Shown here: one piece after another, positions 17,978 through 26,454 of the stretch
How positions within the stretch are numbered: the first letter of the stretch is position 1
Layout of the letters: the number at the start of each line of letters is the position of its first letter
Source: Xanthobacter agilis
GTDB taxonomy: Bacteria; Pseudomonadota; Alphaproteobacteria; Rhizobiales; Xanthobacteraceae
Reading direction: 5' to 3'
Assembly (NCBI RefSeq): GCF_021730435.1
Contig: NZ_JABWGX010000038.1
Location: 1 to 33,617, forward strand
DNA: 33,617 nt
The notes under the pieces: model-generated
Databases searched by the model: none
Told to the model about the DNA's origin: nothing
What the model saw: the letters and a program-made list of their open reading frames with translations, nothing else
Translations under genes and position numbers: made by a program

Positions 17978-18602
17978 GGGCCTGCGCGGTTGTCCATGAT
18001 ATCGCTCAGTCGATTGGGAGTGTTTCTCACATATAATCCAATATCGTGCCGACAGTGATCAGCATGTCCTGTTTATGAGCTGAACAGGATCTGTCATTTC
18101 ATACCATTGGCCGCGGTCTTTGACCGGTACCAAGTGGGTGCGCTGTGGGTCCACTTATGCGCGGCGCAGGCTTGACCAAAGGCTAATGTGTCAACTCATG
18201 GGGCTTTTGTATTCAGGCGTATTGACGCAAAAACGGTGATTTTGAGGCATGTCAATTGCCCTTACCTTTCGGTACACGAAGCTTACGGCAGCTCGTGATG
18301 TCATCATGCTGGTGTCGGAATGGATTGAATTTTTCGTAGCTTTATATTTTATATTCCGTATGGGGAGGTGTGAGTGATTCAAAAATAATCAAATATTTCA
18401 TAGCTCTGACTGCAAGTGCCATATTCGGAGAAGTGCGTTCTTTAAATTTTGAATATTAATTTTCACACCAATTCGGATATTTTATTTTATACAAATATAT
18501 TTCGTTGTGATATTTTACATATTAGATGTGTATTTTTGTGTATTATAAAGTATGTATTAACAATAATGGAAGTCGAATATCAGGAATGGGTAGGTGGTAG
18601 CC
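17978..18602. other. Long, partly very AT-rich intergenic region before the chemoreceptor
   Basis: About 625 bp with no supported gene. From about 18190, and especially 18330-18570, the sequence is dominated by A and T, in sharp contrast to the rest of the window. It contains small inverted repeats: TCCTGTT (18067-18073) with AACAGGA (18083-18089), and AAGTGG (18132-18137) with CCACTT (18151-18156). A 63-codon minus-strand open frame at 18191-18382 resembles nothing I know. The AT-rich block may be an extended promoter or silencer-bound region, or acquired DNA. Confidence 0.6.
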
Positions 18603-20282
18603 ATGTTTTCGCTTTCGATCAGGGCCAGGCTTCTTCTTCTATTCGGTGTGTTCATTGTTGGGTTGGGGGTGGTCAGCGCCATTTTCCTCTTCTCGCTCCG
18701 GGCGAGCATGCTGGAGGAGCGCAAAAATGGCGTCAGCCATATCGTCGAATCGGCGCTCTCCCAGATCTCGGCCTATCACCAGGAGGTCCAGAAGGGGGCT
18801 CTCAACGAGGCCGAGGCCAGGAAGCTGGCGGGCGATCTGGTTCATCGGCTTCGGTTCGAAGGCAATAATTACATCTGGATCAATAGCGTTGATGGGATTG
18901 GCGTGTTTCACGGGGCCCGGCGTCAGGTCGAGGGACGTGATCGCAGCCAGGAGAAGGATTCGCACGGCAACCCCTTCGTTCAGGCTCAGATCGCACTGGC
19001 GAAGGCGGGTGGCGGATTCACCACTTATTACGCGCCCAAGGCCGGAGGCGACCCGACGCCCTATGAAAAGGTCTCCTACAGCGTCCTGTTCGAGCCCTGG
19101 GGCTGGGTGATCTCCGCTGGCGTCTATGTGGACGACATCGACAGGGAGTTCCAAGCGCAAGCGACTCGACTCGCCGTGAGCATTTCCGTGCTGCTCGTGG
19201 TTCTCGCCACGGCCTTCTTCCTCCTTTACCGCTCCATCACGCGCCCCATGACCACGCTTTCGGCCGACCTGAGGGCGATCGGTGACGGCCATCTCGATGC
19301 GGAAATCGTGTCCTCACGCCGCTCCGATGAGTTCGGCGCCATTGGCCGGAGTGTCGTCTACATGCAAGAGCGCATGCGTGAAGGTGTGCGCATGAAGCTG
19401 GAACAGGAAGCGCGGGAGAGGACTGAACGCGAAGCCCTCGCCCGTCGCGAACGGCTTGCTGCCACCTTTGTCGAGCGGATGCAGGGGCTCGCGGCCGGCT
19501 TTGCCGGATCTTCCGGCGAGGTCGCCGATGCCGCCCGCAACCTGTCGGCCACCGCGGAACAGACAGCCCAGCAGGCACATGCGGTGTCCGGCGCCGCGGA
19601 AGACGCCGCCACCAATGTTCAGACCGTCGCCGCCTCGACCGAGGAGATGGCGGCTTCCGTGCGCGAGATCAGCAGCCAGGTGGTGCATTCGGTACAGATC
19701 GCGGACACCGCCTTTTCTGAAGCGCAGAGCTCCAACGCCCGCATTTCCGACCTCGCCGCCGCTGCGTCCTCGATTGGCGATGTCATCAATCTCATCCGGA
19801 GCATCGCCGACCAGACCAATCTATTGGCGCTGAATGCCACCATCGAGGCGGCGCGCGCCGGCGAGGCGGGAAAAGGCTTCGCGGTGGTGGCGGCCGAGGT
19901 GAAGGCGCTTGCGCACCAGACCGGCAAGGCGACCGAGGAGATCGGCTCGAAAGTGTCCGAGATCCAGCAGGCGACTGAAAGCTCGGTGCGGTCCATGAGC
20001 GCGATTGCCCAGGTGATTTCCACCATCAAGGAGATCGCCACCACCATCTCCGGCGCGGTGGAGGAGCAGAGCGCTGCGACGGGTGAGATTGCCCAGAACT
20101 GCCAGCAGGCGGCCAGCGGCACCCATCAGGTGATGCAGAACATCTCCGGCGTGGGGCAGGCGGCGGGGATGACGGGGGCGGCCGCCACGCAGTTGCTGAC
20201 ACTGTCCTCGGGCCTCTCTGGTCAGGCTCAAGAGCTGCGCAAGACGGTCGACAGTTTTGTCGCGGATTTCGCGGCCGCGTGA
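18603..20282 (+). CDS. Methyl-accepting chemotaxis protein with single Cache sensor
   Basis: 559 residues from the ATG at 18603, which has AGGTGG at a good distance; an in-frame GTG at 18594 is the alternative. A transmembrane helix at about 6-32 is followed by a periplasmic single-Cache (sCache_2) sensor with [15 protein letters not shown] and [15 protein letters not shown], a second helix at about 189-212, a HAMP domain, and the cytoplasmic signalling helices with the highly conserved tip ([35 protein letters not shown]). sCache_2 receptors commonly bind small organic acids; the actual ligand is unknown. There is no C-terminal CheR-binding pentapeptide (it ends VADFAAA). No che kinase genes are adjacent, so it presumably feeds a chemotaxis array encoded elsewhere. 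Confidence 0.94.
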   Translation: MFSLSIRARLLLLFGVFIVGLGVVSAIFLFSLRASMLEERKNGVSHIVESALSQISAYHQEVQKGALNEAEARKLAGDLVHRLRFEGNNYIWINSVDGIGVFHGARRQVEGRDRSQEKDSHGNPFVQAQIALAKAGGGFTTYYAPKAGGDPTPYEKVSYSVLFEPWGWVISAGVYVDDIDREFQAQATRLAVSISVLLVVLATAFFLLYRSITRPMTTLSADLRAIGDGHLDAEIVSSRRSDEFGAIGRSVVYMQERMREGVRMKLEQEARERTEREALARRERLAATFVERMQGLAAGFAGSSGEVADAARNLSATAEQTAQQAHAVSGAAEDAATNVQTVAASTEEMAASVREISSQVVHSVQIADTAFSEAQSSNARISDLAAAASSIGDVINLIRSIADQTNLLALNATIEAARAGEAGKGFAVVAAEVKALAHQTGKATEEIGSKVSEIQQATESSVRSMSAIAQVISTIKEIATTISGAVEEQSAATGEIAQNCQQAASGTHQVMQNISGVGQAAGMTGAAATQLLTLSSGLSGQAQELRKTVDSFVADFAAA

Positions 20283-20284
20283 GG

Positions 20285-20318
20285 CAGGTCCGCGTCAGAC
20301 AGGCCCGCGTCAGACCTG
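20285..20318. terminator. Inverted repeat between convergent chemoreceptor and lysR genes
   Basis: CAGGTC (20285-20290) and GACCTG (20313-20318) bracket a direct repeat of CGCGTCAGAC. It begins three bases after the chemoreceptor stop and spans the lysR stop (20310-20312), so it could serve both strands. Arms are short and no T-run is present. Confidence 0.3.
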
Positions 20319-21251
20319 GGACGGCGCGGGCGCGGTCCCGTTGGGGGGCTCCTCTGACGGGACTGGCGCGGCGGGTGGTGTCGCGCCGGTGTCGACGGAG
20401 CCGAGAAACGCCGTCAGCGCCGGGGAGACATAAGCCTGTGCGCGGCGGATGAACAAGGTCTCCACCTGCGCCTCCGCTTCCGGCAGGCGCAGCACAGAGA
20501 GGTCGTGGGCGGGGCGGCGGGCCTTCAGGAGGTCCAGCGGCAGCAGGGTCACGCCCATGCCGGCGGACACGCAGGCGAGGATGGCGTCAAGGCTGCCGTA
20601 TTCCAGCGTACGCGCCACCGCGATGCCGCGGCGGGCGAGGATCTGTTCCAGCCGCTGGCGGTAGGAGCAGCCGCGGCGGAAGACGTAGATGTTGGCATGT
20701 CCGCGCTCGACGATGGTGTCGAGGGACGCGACATCCGGCCCGGCGACGATGGCGAGGTCTTCCATGAAGGCGCGCCGCGCCATGAGGCGGGGATGGGCGA
20801 TCGGCCCGCACACATAGGCCCCCTCAAGCTCCTGATGCAGAACCTGCTCCACCAATTCCGCCGTGGTGCCGGTCCGCAGGCTGAGGTCCACTTCTGGATA
20901 GAGGCGGGAGAAGTGGACCAGCCGGCCGCTGAGGCGCAGCGCCATGGTGGTCTCCATGGCGCCGATCAGGAGCGGTCCGCGCGGGGCATCACCCGCGGTC
21001 ACGGAAAAGCGCGCCTCCCGCAGCAGTCGGCTGACCTCGGCGGCGAACGGCAGCAGCCGCTCGGCGGCGGCGGTCGGCTTCACGCCGCGCGAATGCCGCT
21101 CGAACAGGACGACGCCCAGGTCCGCTTCCAGCTTCTTGATACGGTTCGTCACGTTGGATTGGGCCGTGTTGAGCTTCAAGGCGGCGCCGCCGATGGAGGC
21201 CTCGCGGCTGACCGCCATGAAGAATTCCAGGTCCGTGCTCTGCATGGCCAT
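20310..21251 (-). CDS. LysR-family transcriptional regulator
   Basis: 313 residues. The N-terminal winged helix is typical: LEFFMAVSREASIGGAALKLNTAQSNVTNRI, then LEADLGVVLFERHSRGVKPT (residues about 8-62), followed by a linker helix and an effector-binding domain (about 95-290) with LLIGAMETTMALRL and the late GMGVTLLPLDLL block. The last 25 residues are Pro/Ala-rich and probably disordered. The gene is divergent from a DUF485/symporter/CoA-transferase set across 215 bp, the usual LysR arrangement, so it most likely regulates that set in response to a carboxylate or its CoA ester. A start at the Met codon two residues in (21245) is equally possible. Confidence 0.93.
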   Translation of the reverse strand: MAMQSTDLEFFMAVSREASIGGAALKLNTAQSNVTNRIKKLEADLGVVLFERHSRGVKPTAAAERLLPFAAEVSRLLREARFSVTAGDAPRGPLLIGAMETTMALRLSGRLVHFSRLYPEVDLSLRTGTTAELVEQVLHQELEGAYVCGPIAHPRLMARRAFMEDLAIVAGPDVASLDTIVERGHANIYVFRRGCSYRQRLEQILARRGIAVARTLEYGSLDAILACVSAGMGVTLLPLDLLKARRPAHDLSVLRLPEAEAQVETLFIRRAQAYVSPALTAFLGSVDTGATPPAAPVPSEEPPNGTAPAPSQV

Positions 21252-21273
21252 CTCAATTTCAGATGACTGAGAT
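21250..21273. promoter_or_regulatory. Candidate LysR operator overlapping the lysR start
   Basis: ATCTCA (21250-21255) and TGAGAT (21268-21273) form an inverted repeat across 12 bp, and a second, offset repeat TCAG-ATGA-CTGA lies at 21259-21270. The position at the lysR start suits autorepression. This is suggested by symmetry only. Confidence 0.3.
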
Positions 21274-21466
21274 CAAATCAAACCATTTCAGGAATGTCAA
21301 AGTGGTTGATAGCCTCGAAAATGGTCAGGGCGACTCCCTGATTAAAAGTGAGGCGATCGGTGGCCGGAGGCTGCTCCCAACCCCGGCGTCTCCAGGCGTG
21401 GACACCCCCTGACCCCGGTCGCGGCGGGGCGCGGCGTGTCCTCCATCCACGAAGGGGAACAAAATC

Positions 21467-21769
21467 ATGAGCAGACACACGACATCCGGCCCTCGCTCCG
21501 GTGATGAGGGCGCCGCCCTGGGGCTCCTGTCCACGGCCGTCCTGGCCGTGGTGTATCTTGCATTCACGTCGCTTGGCGCATTCGCTCCGGAGCTGCTGGC
21601 GGCGCCGGTGCGGCCGGGTGGAGCGATCACCTGGGCGTTCGCATTGGGACTTGGGGTGATCGGCCTGGGGTTCGTGCTCACCGTGGCCTATGCGCTCGCG
21701 GCGAACCGGCGGGAGAAGGCCGCCGAGGGCGGCGCGGCCGTGATCGCGGCGGAAGGGGTGGCGCGATGA
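21467..21769 (+). CDS. DUF485-family small membrane protein
   Basis: 100 residues with two predicted membrane helices, about 18-42 (GLLSTAVLAVVYLAFTSLGA) and about 52-78 (AITWAFALGLGVIGLGFVLT), then a charged tail. DUF485 proteins are classically encoded directly upstream of acetate-type sodium:solute symporters and are thought to be an accessory of the transporter; that is the arrangement here. The stop codon overlaps the symporter start in an ATGA, so the two are translationally coupled. A GGGGA ribosome-binding site precedes the ATG. Confidence 0.85.
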   Translation: MSRHTTSGPRSGDEGAALGLLSTAVLAVVYLAFTSLGAFAPELLAAPVRPGGAITWAFALGLGVIGLGFVLTVAYALAANRREKAAEGGAAVIAAEGVAR

Positions 21770-23277
21770 ACACGGTCGCCATCACCTGTTTCATCGCCAT
21801 CGTGCTCCTGTCGCTCGCGATCACCTGGTGGGCGGCGCGCCATACCAAGGGCACCAGTGATTTCTATGCCGCGGGCGGCAATATCACGAGCCTGCAGAAC
21901 GGGCTCGCGCTCGCCGGCGACGCCTTGTCGGCGGGTGCGTTTCTGGGCCTGACGGGCCTGATCTTCACCAGCGGGTTCGACGGCTACATCTACGCCATCG
22001 GCTATTCCACCGGCATGCCCATCGTGGTCTTCCTGCTGGCGGAGCGGCTGCGGCGGCTGGGCAAGTTCACCTTCTCGGATGTGGTGAGCCTCAACCTGGA
22101 GGAGACCCCCATGCGTATTTTCGGCGCGGTGGCCTCGCTGGTGGTGATCGCCTTCTATCTGATCGCCCAGCTGGCCGGCGCCGGGGCGCTGATCGAGCTG
22201 CTTTTCGGTATCAGCTTCAAGGCCGCCGTCGCCCTCGTGGGGGTGTTGATGATCTGCTACGTGATGTTCGGCGGCATGATGGCCACGACCTGGGTACAGA
22301 TCGTCAAGGCGTGCCTCATGCTGGTGGGCGGTGCGGTGATCGCGGGGCTGGTGCTGCAGCGCTTCGGCTTCGACATCTCGGCGATCCTGAAGACGGCGGC
22401 ACAGACGCATCCGAAGGGGGCCGGCGTGCTGGCGCCCGCGGCCGCCTCCCACGCGCCGTTTTCCGCCCTGTCGCTGGCGCTCGCGCTCATGTTCGGCACC
22501 GCCGGGCTGCCGCACATCCTGATGCGTTTCTTCACGGTGCCCGATGCCCGCGCGGCGCGGAACTCGGTGGTGTGGGGCACGGCCTTCATCAGCACCTTCT
22601 ATGCCGCCACCGCCATCTTCGGGTTCGGCGCCATCGTCATCCTCGCCGGCGATCCGTCCGCCATCGGGGCCGATGGCAAGGTGCTGGGTGGGGTCAACAT
22701 GGTGGCCATCCACCTGTCGCGCATTCTCGGCGGCAATGTGATGCTGGGGCTGGTCTCGGCGGTGGCGTTCGCCACCATCCTCGCGGTGGTGGCCGGCCTC
22801 ACGCTGGCGGGGGCGTCCGCGGTCAGCCATGACCTTTACGCTCGCGTGGTGCTGAAGGGCCATGTGGACGATCAGCGGGAACTGAAGATTTCCCGCATCG
22901 CCACCGTGGTGCTGGGGCTTCTCGCCATCGCCCTCGGCATCGCCTTCGAGGGGCAGAACGTCGCCTATATGATCTCGCTGGCGTTCGCCATCGCCTGCTC
23001 GTCGACCTTTCCAGTGCTGCTGCTCTCCATCTATTGGCGCGGGCTCACCACGCGGGGGGCCATCGCCGGTGGCAGCGCGGGGCTGCTGGCCGCGCTGGTG
23101 CTCACGGTGCTGGGCCCGTCCATGTGGGTGAAGGTGTTCGGCTTCGCCGCGCCGATGGTCAGCCTCGATCCGCCGACCCTGATCTCCATGCCGCTCGCCT
23201 TCCTCACCTGCTGGCTGGTCTCGCGCGCCGATCGCCAGGGCCTTGGCGCCGGGCGCATGCCGGCGGCTGCCGCCTGA
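21766..23277 (+). CDS. Sodium:solute symporter, acetate/ActP-like
   Basis: 503 residues with about 13 hydrophobic segments. The N-terminus (HTKGTSDFYAAGGNITSLQN, GDALSAGAFLGLTGLIF) and the central FGTAGLPHILMRFFTVPDAR are characteristic of the cation/acetate symporter branch of the SSS family, which takes up short carboxylates with Na+ in the inner membrane. It is shorter than E. coli ActP (549 residues), mainly because it lacks the cleavable N-terminal extension. Substrate could be acetate, propionate, pyruvate or another monocarboxylate. The gene overlaps the DUF485 gene by 4 bp and is followed 93 bp later by a CoA-transferase on the same strand. Confidence 0.92.
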   Translation: MNTVAITCFIAIVLLSLAITWWAARHTKGTSDFYAAGGNITSLQNGLALAGDALSAGAFLGLTGLIFTSGFDGYIYAIGYSTGMPIVVFLLAERLRRLGKFTFSDVVSLNLEETPMRIFGAVASLVVIAFYLIAQLAGAGALIELLFGISFKAAVALVGVLMICYVMFGGMMATTWVQIVKACLMLVGGAVIAGLVLQRFGFDISAILKTAAQTHPKGAGVLAPAAASHAPFSALSLALALMFGTAGLPHILMRFFTVPDARAARNSVVWGTAFISTFYAATAIFGFGAIVILAGDPSAIGADGKVLGGVNMVAIHLSRILGGNVMLGLVSAVAFATILAVVAGLTLAGASAVSHDLYARVVLKGHVDDQRELKISRIATVVLGLLAIALGIAFEGQNVAYMISLAFAIACSSTFPVLLLSIYWRGLTTRGAIAGGSAGLLAALVLTVLGPSMWVKVFGFAAPMVSLDPPTLISMPLAFLTCWLVSRADRQGLGAGRMPAAAA

Positions 23278-23370
23278 GCAACCGCCGGCTCGGATCGAAA
23301 CGGTTCAGGCCGGCGGCAACGCCCCGGTATCGCGCCCAAGGCGCATCTCGATAGAGGTCATTAAATACTC

Positions 23371-24831
23371 ATGACGACGTTCTCACCCCGGTCCTCCAAC
23401 GCGTTCGCCGAGCTGATGGCCATCCGGGGCACGATGCCCCTCGATCCCGCCGAAGTGACATTGACCGGTGCCGATCCGTTCTTTCGCACGCCGTTCCGCA
23501 TTGGCGAGGTCTCGGCCGCCGTGCTGGCGGCGCGCGGCGTTGCCGCCAACGATTTGTGGGAATTGCGCACGGGGCGCCGTCAGGCGATCAAGGTCGATGC
23601 CCGCGCCGCCGCCGCCACCTCCCTTTCCGGCGGCGAGGAGACGCTGCTGCGGGGGGCGGATGGCCTCCACCATCCCATTCCGACCGCGCCGGCCATGAAG
23701 CACATGGTGGCGCTGACCCAGCCCTGGGCGGCGGCGGACGGCGGTTATGTCCTGCCCCATACCAATCTGCCCCACCTGGAGCGGCGGGTTCTGGATGTGC
23801 TCGCCTGCGACAGCACGGTGGAGGCCGTGAGCGCCGCGGTGGGGCGGTGGTCCGCCGATGCGCTGGAAGATGCGCTGGCGGCGGCGCGCGCGTGCGGTGG
23901 CAAGGTGCGCACGCCGCAGGAGTGGCTCGCCCATCCCCATGGCGCTTATCTCGCGGCGCGGCCGGTGGTGGAGATCACCAAGGTGGCGGAGAGCGCGCCA
24001 CAGCCGTTGCCGGCCGGGGCGGCGCCTCTGGCGGGGTTGCGCGTGCTCGACCTTACCCGCATCCTGGCCGGGCCGACGGCGGGTCTCAGCCTTGCCGAGC
24101 ATGGCGCCGACGTGTTGATGGTCACGGCGCCGGAGCTGCCCCAGGTGCCGGCCTTCGTGCGCGACACCAGCCACGGCAAGCGCAGCGCCTTCCTCAATTT
24201 CACCCGCCCGGAGGAGGCGGACCGGCTGCGCGCGCTGGTGCGGGAGGCGGACGTGTTCATCGACGGCTACCGGCCGGAGCGCCTCGGCGCCCATGGCTTC
24301 GGCGTTCAGGAGCTGATGGCGCTGCGGCCGGGGCTCGTTCATGTCTCGGTGAACTGCTTCGGCTCCGGTGGCCCGTTCGCCGGGCGCGCGGGCTGGGATC
24401 AGGTGGCCCAGGCGGTCACCGGCATCTGCCACACCCAGGGCGAGGCCAGCGGGGCAGGGCGGCCGGAGCTGACACCGGTGTTCATGTGCGACTTCATCAC
24501 CGGCTTCCTGGGTGCGTTCGGCGCCATGCTGGCCCTGGCGCGGCGGACGCGGGAGGGCGGCAGCTACCGGGTGCAGGTGTCGCTGTGCCAATCGGCCATG
24601 CTGTTGCAGCGCGAGGGGCTGGTGAGCGGATTTTCCGATGCGCCCGGCCGCCTCACCCCGCCCGAGTTCGACGCCCTGTCGGTGGAGGTGAACGGCACCT
24701 GCTACGGCGATTTGAAGACGCTCGGGCCGGTGTTGGGGATGGCGGAGACGCCCTGCCGCTGGTCGCGCCCCACGCCGCGCCTCGGCGGCGATCGCCCCGA
24801 ATGGCTGGCGCGCGGGCCAGCCACGAGCTGA
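23371..24831 (+). CDS. CaiB/BaiF (family III) CoA-transferase with an unusual domain order
   Basis: 486 residues. The recognisable large-domain core begins only at about residue 218 (PLAGLRVLDLTRILAGPTAG) and includes GKRSAFLNF, the DVFIDGYRP block, and GWDQVAQAVTG, whose Asp (about D343) aligns with the catalytic Asp of the family. The first 200 residues are not a usual extension: ALEDALAAARACGGKVRTPQEWLAHPHGAYLAARPVVEI (about 165-205) resembles the small C-terminal domain of these enzymes (their 'EWLAHP...aRg.vvei' region). The protein may thus be circularly permuted or a fusion of partial copies. Such enzymes move CoA between acids; the substrate is unknown. Context (LysR, carboxylate symporter) suggests activation of an imported carboxylate. 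No Met-start alternative is obviously better. Confidence 0.85.
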   Translation: MTTFSPRSSNAFAELMAIRGTMPLDPAEVTLTGADPFFRTPFRIGEVSAAVLAARGVAANDLWELRTGRRQAIKVDARAAAATSLSGGEETLLRGADGLHHPIPTAPAMKHMVALTQPWAAADGGYVLPHTNLPHLERRVLDVLACDSTVEAVSAAVGRWSADALEDALAAARACGGKVRTPQEWLAHPHGAYLAARPVVEITKVAESAPQPLPAGAAPLAGLRVLDLTRILAGPTAGLSLAEHGADVLMVTAPELPQVPAFVRDTSHGKRSAFLNFTRPEEADRLRALVREADVFIDGYRPERLGAHGFGVQELMALRPGLVHVSVNCFGSGGPFAGRAGWDQVAQAVTGICHTQGEASGAGRPELTPVFMCDFITGFLGAFGAMLALARRTREGGSYRVQVSLCQSAMLLQREGLVSGFSDAPGRLTPPEFDALSVEVNGTCYGDLKTLGPVLGMAETPCRWSRPTPRLGGDRPEWLARGPATS

Positions 24832-25161
24832 GGCCGGCGGGTTCCGATCCACAGTGGCGTGATCGGGGCGGGAGGCCTTGGCTCCCGATTGGGGCGAAGG
24901 CTGCCGGTTGCGTGAGCGTCTTGACAACCACAGTCGGGGACAAGGCGGGCCGGGCGCCCTGTGCAGCGCCGGGCGGGATCGGGGCGTTGAACCGGCCGCG
25001 TGGTGGTTTGCTTCAGGATCGCTGCGGGAGCGAGCGTCGTTCGGTTGCCCTGTGGGCGCTTTTGCTGGCCTTCAACGGCACCGTTTGCGCCGGCGCCGTC
25101 TACCCTCGCCTCTCTTCCACGCCGACCGCGCGGCCGGGCCACCGCGGCCCGGCCGGGGGCG
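24832..25161. other. 330-bp intergenic region between convergent genes
   Basis: No gene supported. It holds two hairpins: nested repeats at 24862-24889 (ATCGGG with CCCGAT, and CGGGAG with CTCCCG), about 30 bp after the CoA-transferase stop, and a perfect 10-bp one at 25131-25155 next to the DUF2147 stop. Both are plausible transcription ends; neither has a T-run. Confidence 0.45.
25131..25155 (-). terminator. GC-rich hairpin after the DUF2147 gene
   Basis: CGGCCGGGCC and GGCCCGGCCG pair perfectly over 10 bp around an ACCGC loop, six bases beyond the DUF2147 stop on the minus strand. Terminator-like, without a T-run. Confidence 0.5.
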
Positions 25162-25584
25162 TCAGCGCAGGCGGGTCCAGGTCTGCGTCTTACAGAGGGG
25201 CACGATCACGCAGCCCTTCACCTTGAGGGTGTCAGTGCCGTCCAGGGTGAGGGTGCCGGAATAGGTCTTGCCGTCCTCGGCATTGTAGATGCTGCCCCCG
25301 GTCCACGCGTCGGGGCCGCCGGAGAAGCCGGTGAGGATGGTCAAGCCCTTCAGCGCGCGATCGCGCAGCCTGGGGTTGGCATTGTTCACGTCCTTGAGGG
25401 CTGGATCTGCCTTCAGCCCCTCGGAGGAGACAAGGCGACCGCACAAATCGGGGCCGCATTTGGTGATTTCCACTTGCCCGCTGCGGGTGGAGGTTTGCCA
25501 CAGGCCGGTCGGGTCCGCCGCCAGCGCTGGGCCTGCCAAAACAAGCGCCGCCCCGGCAAGGGCGGCGGCAAAGGCCGATTTCAT
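25162..25584 (-). CDS. DUF2147-family secreted protein
   Basis: 140 residues from the ATG at 25584, chosen because GGGAGG lies 8 bases upstream; a longer frame from 25629 lacks this. Residues 1-22 are a signal peptide (KSAFAAALAGAALVLAGPALA, cleavage after ALA). The mature part has DPTGLWQTSTRSGQVEI, CGPDLCGRLV, LTILTGFSG, WTGGSIYNAEDGKTYSGTL and LKVKGCVIVPLCKTQTWTR, which are the hallmarks of DUF2147, a lipocalin-like periplasmic family of unknown function. Two Cys pairs may form disulfides. It lies 78 bp downstream of trpC on the same strand and could be read through from the trp operon, though it has its own strong ribosome-binding site. Confidence 0.88.
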   Translation of the reverse strand: MKSAFAAALAGAALVLAGPALAADPTGLWQTSTRSGQVEITKCGPDLCGRLVSSEGLKADPALKDVNNANPRLRDRALKGLTILTGFSGGPDAWTGGSIYNAEDGKTYSGTLTLDGTDTLKVKGCVIVPLCKTQTWTRLR

Positions 25585-25662
25585 CACGATCCTCCCATGT
25601 GTGCCGGCCTCTTCACCGGGCCGGCGCACACATTAAGGCTGAAAGTGACGTATAGGGCAAGA

Positions 25663-26454
25663 TCAGGACGCAAGCAGGAGAGAGGTGGCGGACGCGACAT
25701 CATCCTGGCGCATCAGGCTCTCGCCCACGAGGATGGAGTGAACGCCCACCCGCGCGAGTTGGGCCACGTCGGCGGCAGTGAAGATCCCGCTCTCGCCGAT
25801 GATGAGGCGGTCCTGCGGCACCAGCGGTGCAAGGCGCTCACAGGTGGCGAGGGTGGTCTCGAAGGTGCGCAGGTCGCGATTGTTGATGCCGATGAGGCGG
25901 CTCGGCAGGGCCAGGGCACGGTCGAGCTCGGCGTCGTCGTGCACCTCGAAGATGGCATCCATGCCGTAAGCGGCGGCGGCATCGGCAAGGTCGCGTGCGA
26001 GGGCGTCATCCACCCCGGCCATGATGATGAGGATACAGTCCGCCCCCCAGGCGCGGGCTTCGGCCACCTGATAGGTGTCGTACATGAAATCCTTGCGCAG
26101 CACCGGCAGCTTCACCGCCGCCCGCGCCGTCTTCAGATAATCCGGCGCACCCTGGAAGGAGGGGGTGTCCGTGAGCACGGAGAGGCAGGTGGCGCCGCCG
26201 CGCTCATAGGCCCGGGCGAGCGCGGGCGGATCGAAGTCGGTGCGGATCAGGCCCTTGGACGGGCTCGCCTTCTTGATCTCGGCGATGAGCGCGGTCTGTC
26301 CCTCGGCAATGCGGGTCTTGAGCGCTTGCCCGAACGGACGCACGCGCGGCGCCGCCTTGGCGGCCGCCTCGATCTCGGCCAGGGGATGGGCCCGCTTGGC
26401 AGCGGCGATTTCCTCGCGCTTGTAGGCTTCGATGCGGGTGAGGATGTTGGTCAT
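25663..26454 (-). CDS. trpC: Indole-3-glycerol phosphate synthase
   Basis: 263 residues, normal length. Catalyses ring closure of carboxyphenylaminodeoxyribulose 5-phosphate to indole-3-glycerol phosphate in tryptophan synthesis (cytoplasm). The TIM-barrel signatures are intact: [10 protein letters not shown] (catalytic Lys and substrate loop), [35 protein letters not shown] and the phosphate-binding GESGI. It is a monofunctional enzyme, not fused to TrpF. Its ATG overlaps the last base of the trpD stop (TGATG), a sign of translational coupling in the trpG-trpD-trpC operon. Confidence 0.97.
   Translation of the reverse strand: MTNILTRIEAYKREEIAAAKRAHPLAEIEAAAKAAPRVRPFGQALKTRIAEGQTALIAEIKKASPSKGLIRTDFDPPALARAYERGGATCLSVLTDTPSFQGAPDYLKTARAAVKLPVLRKDFMYDTYQVAEARAWGADCILIIMAGVDDALARDLADAAAAYGMDAIFEVHDDAELDRALALPSRLIGINNRDLRTFETTLATCERLAPLVPQDRLIIGESGIFTAADVAQLARVGVHSILVGESLMRQDDVASATSLLLAS

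Noticed and set aside
18191-18382. 63-codon minus-strand open frame in the AT-rich region
   Set aside because: No ribosome-binding site of note, no family resemblance, and composition typical of chance frames in AT-rich DNA.
23556-25226. 556-codon plus-strand frame overlapping the CoA-transferase
   Set aside because: Gly/Arg/Ala-rich shadow; the overlapping frame contains the CaiB/BaiF motifs.
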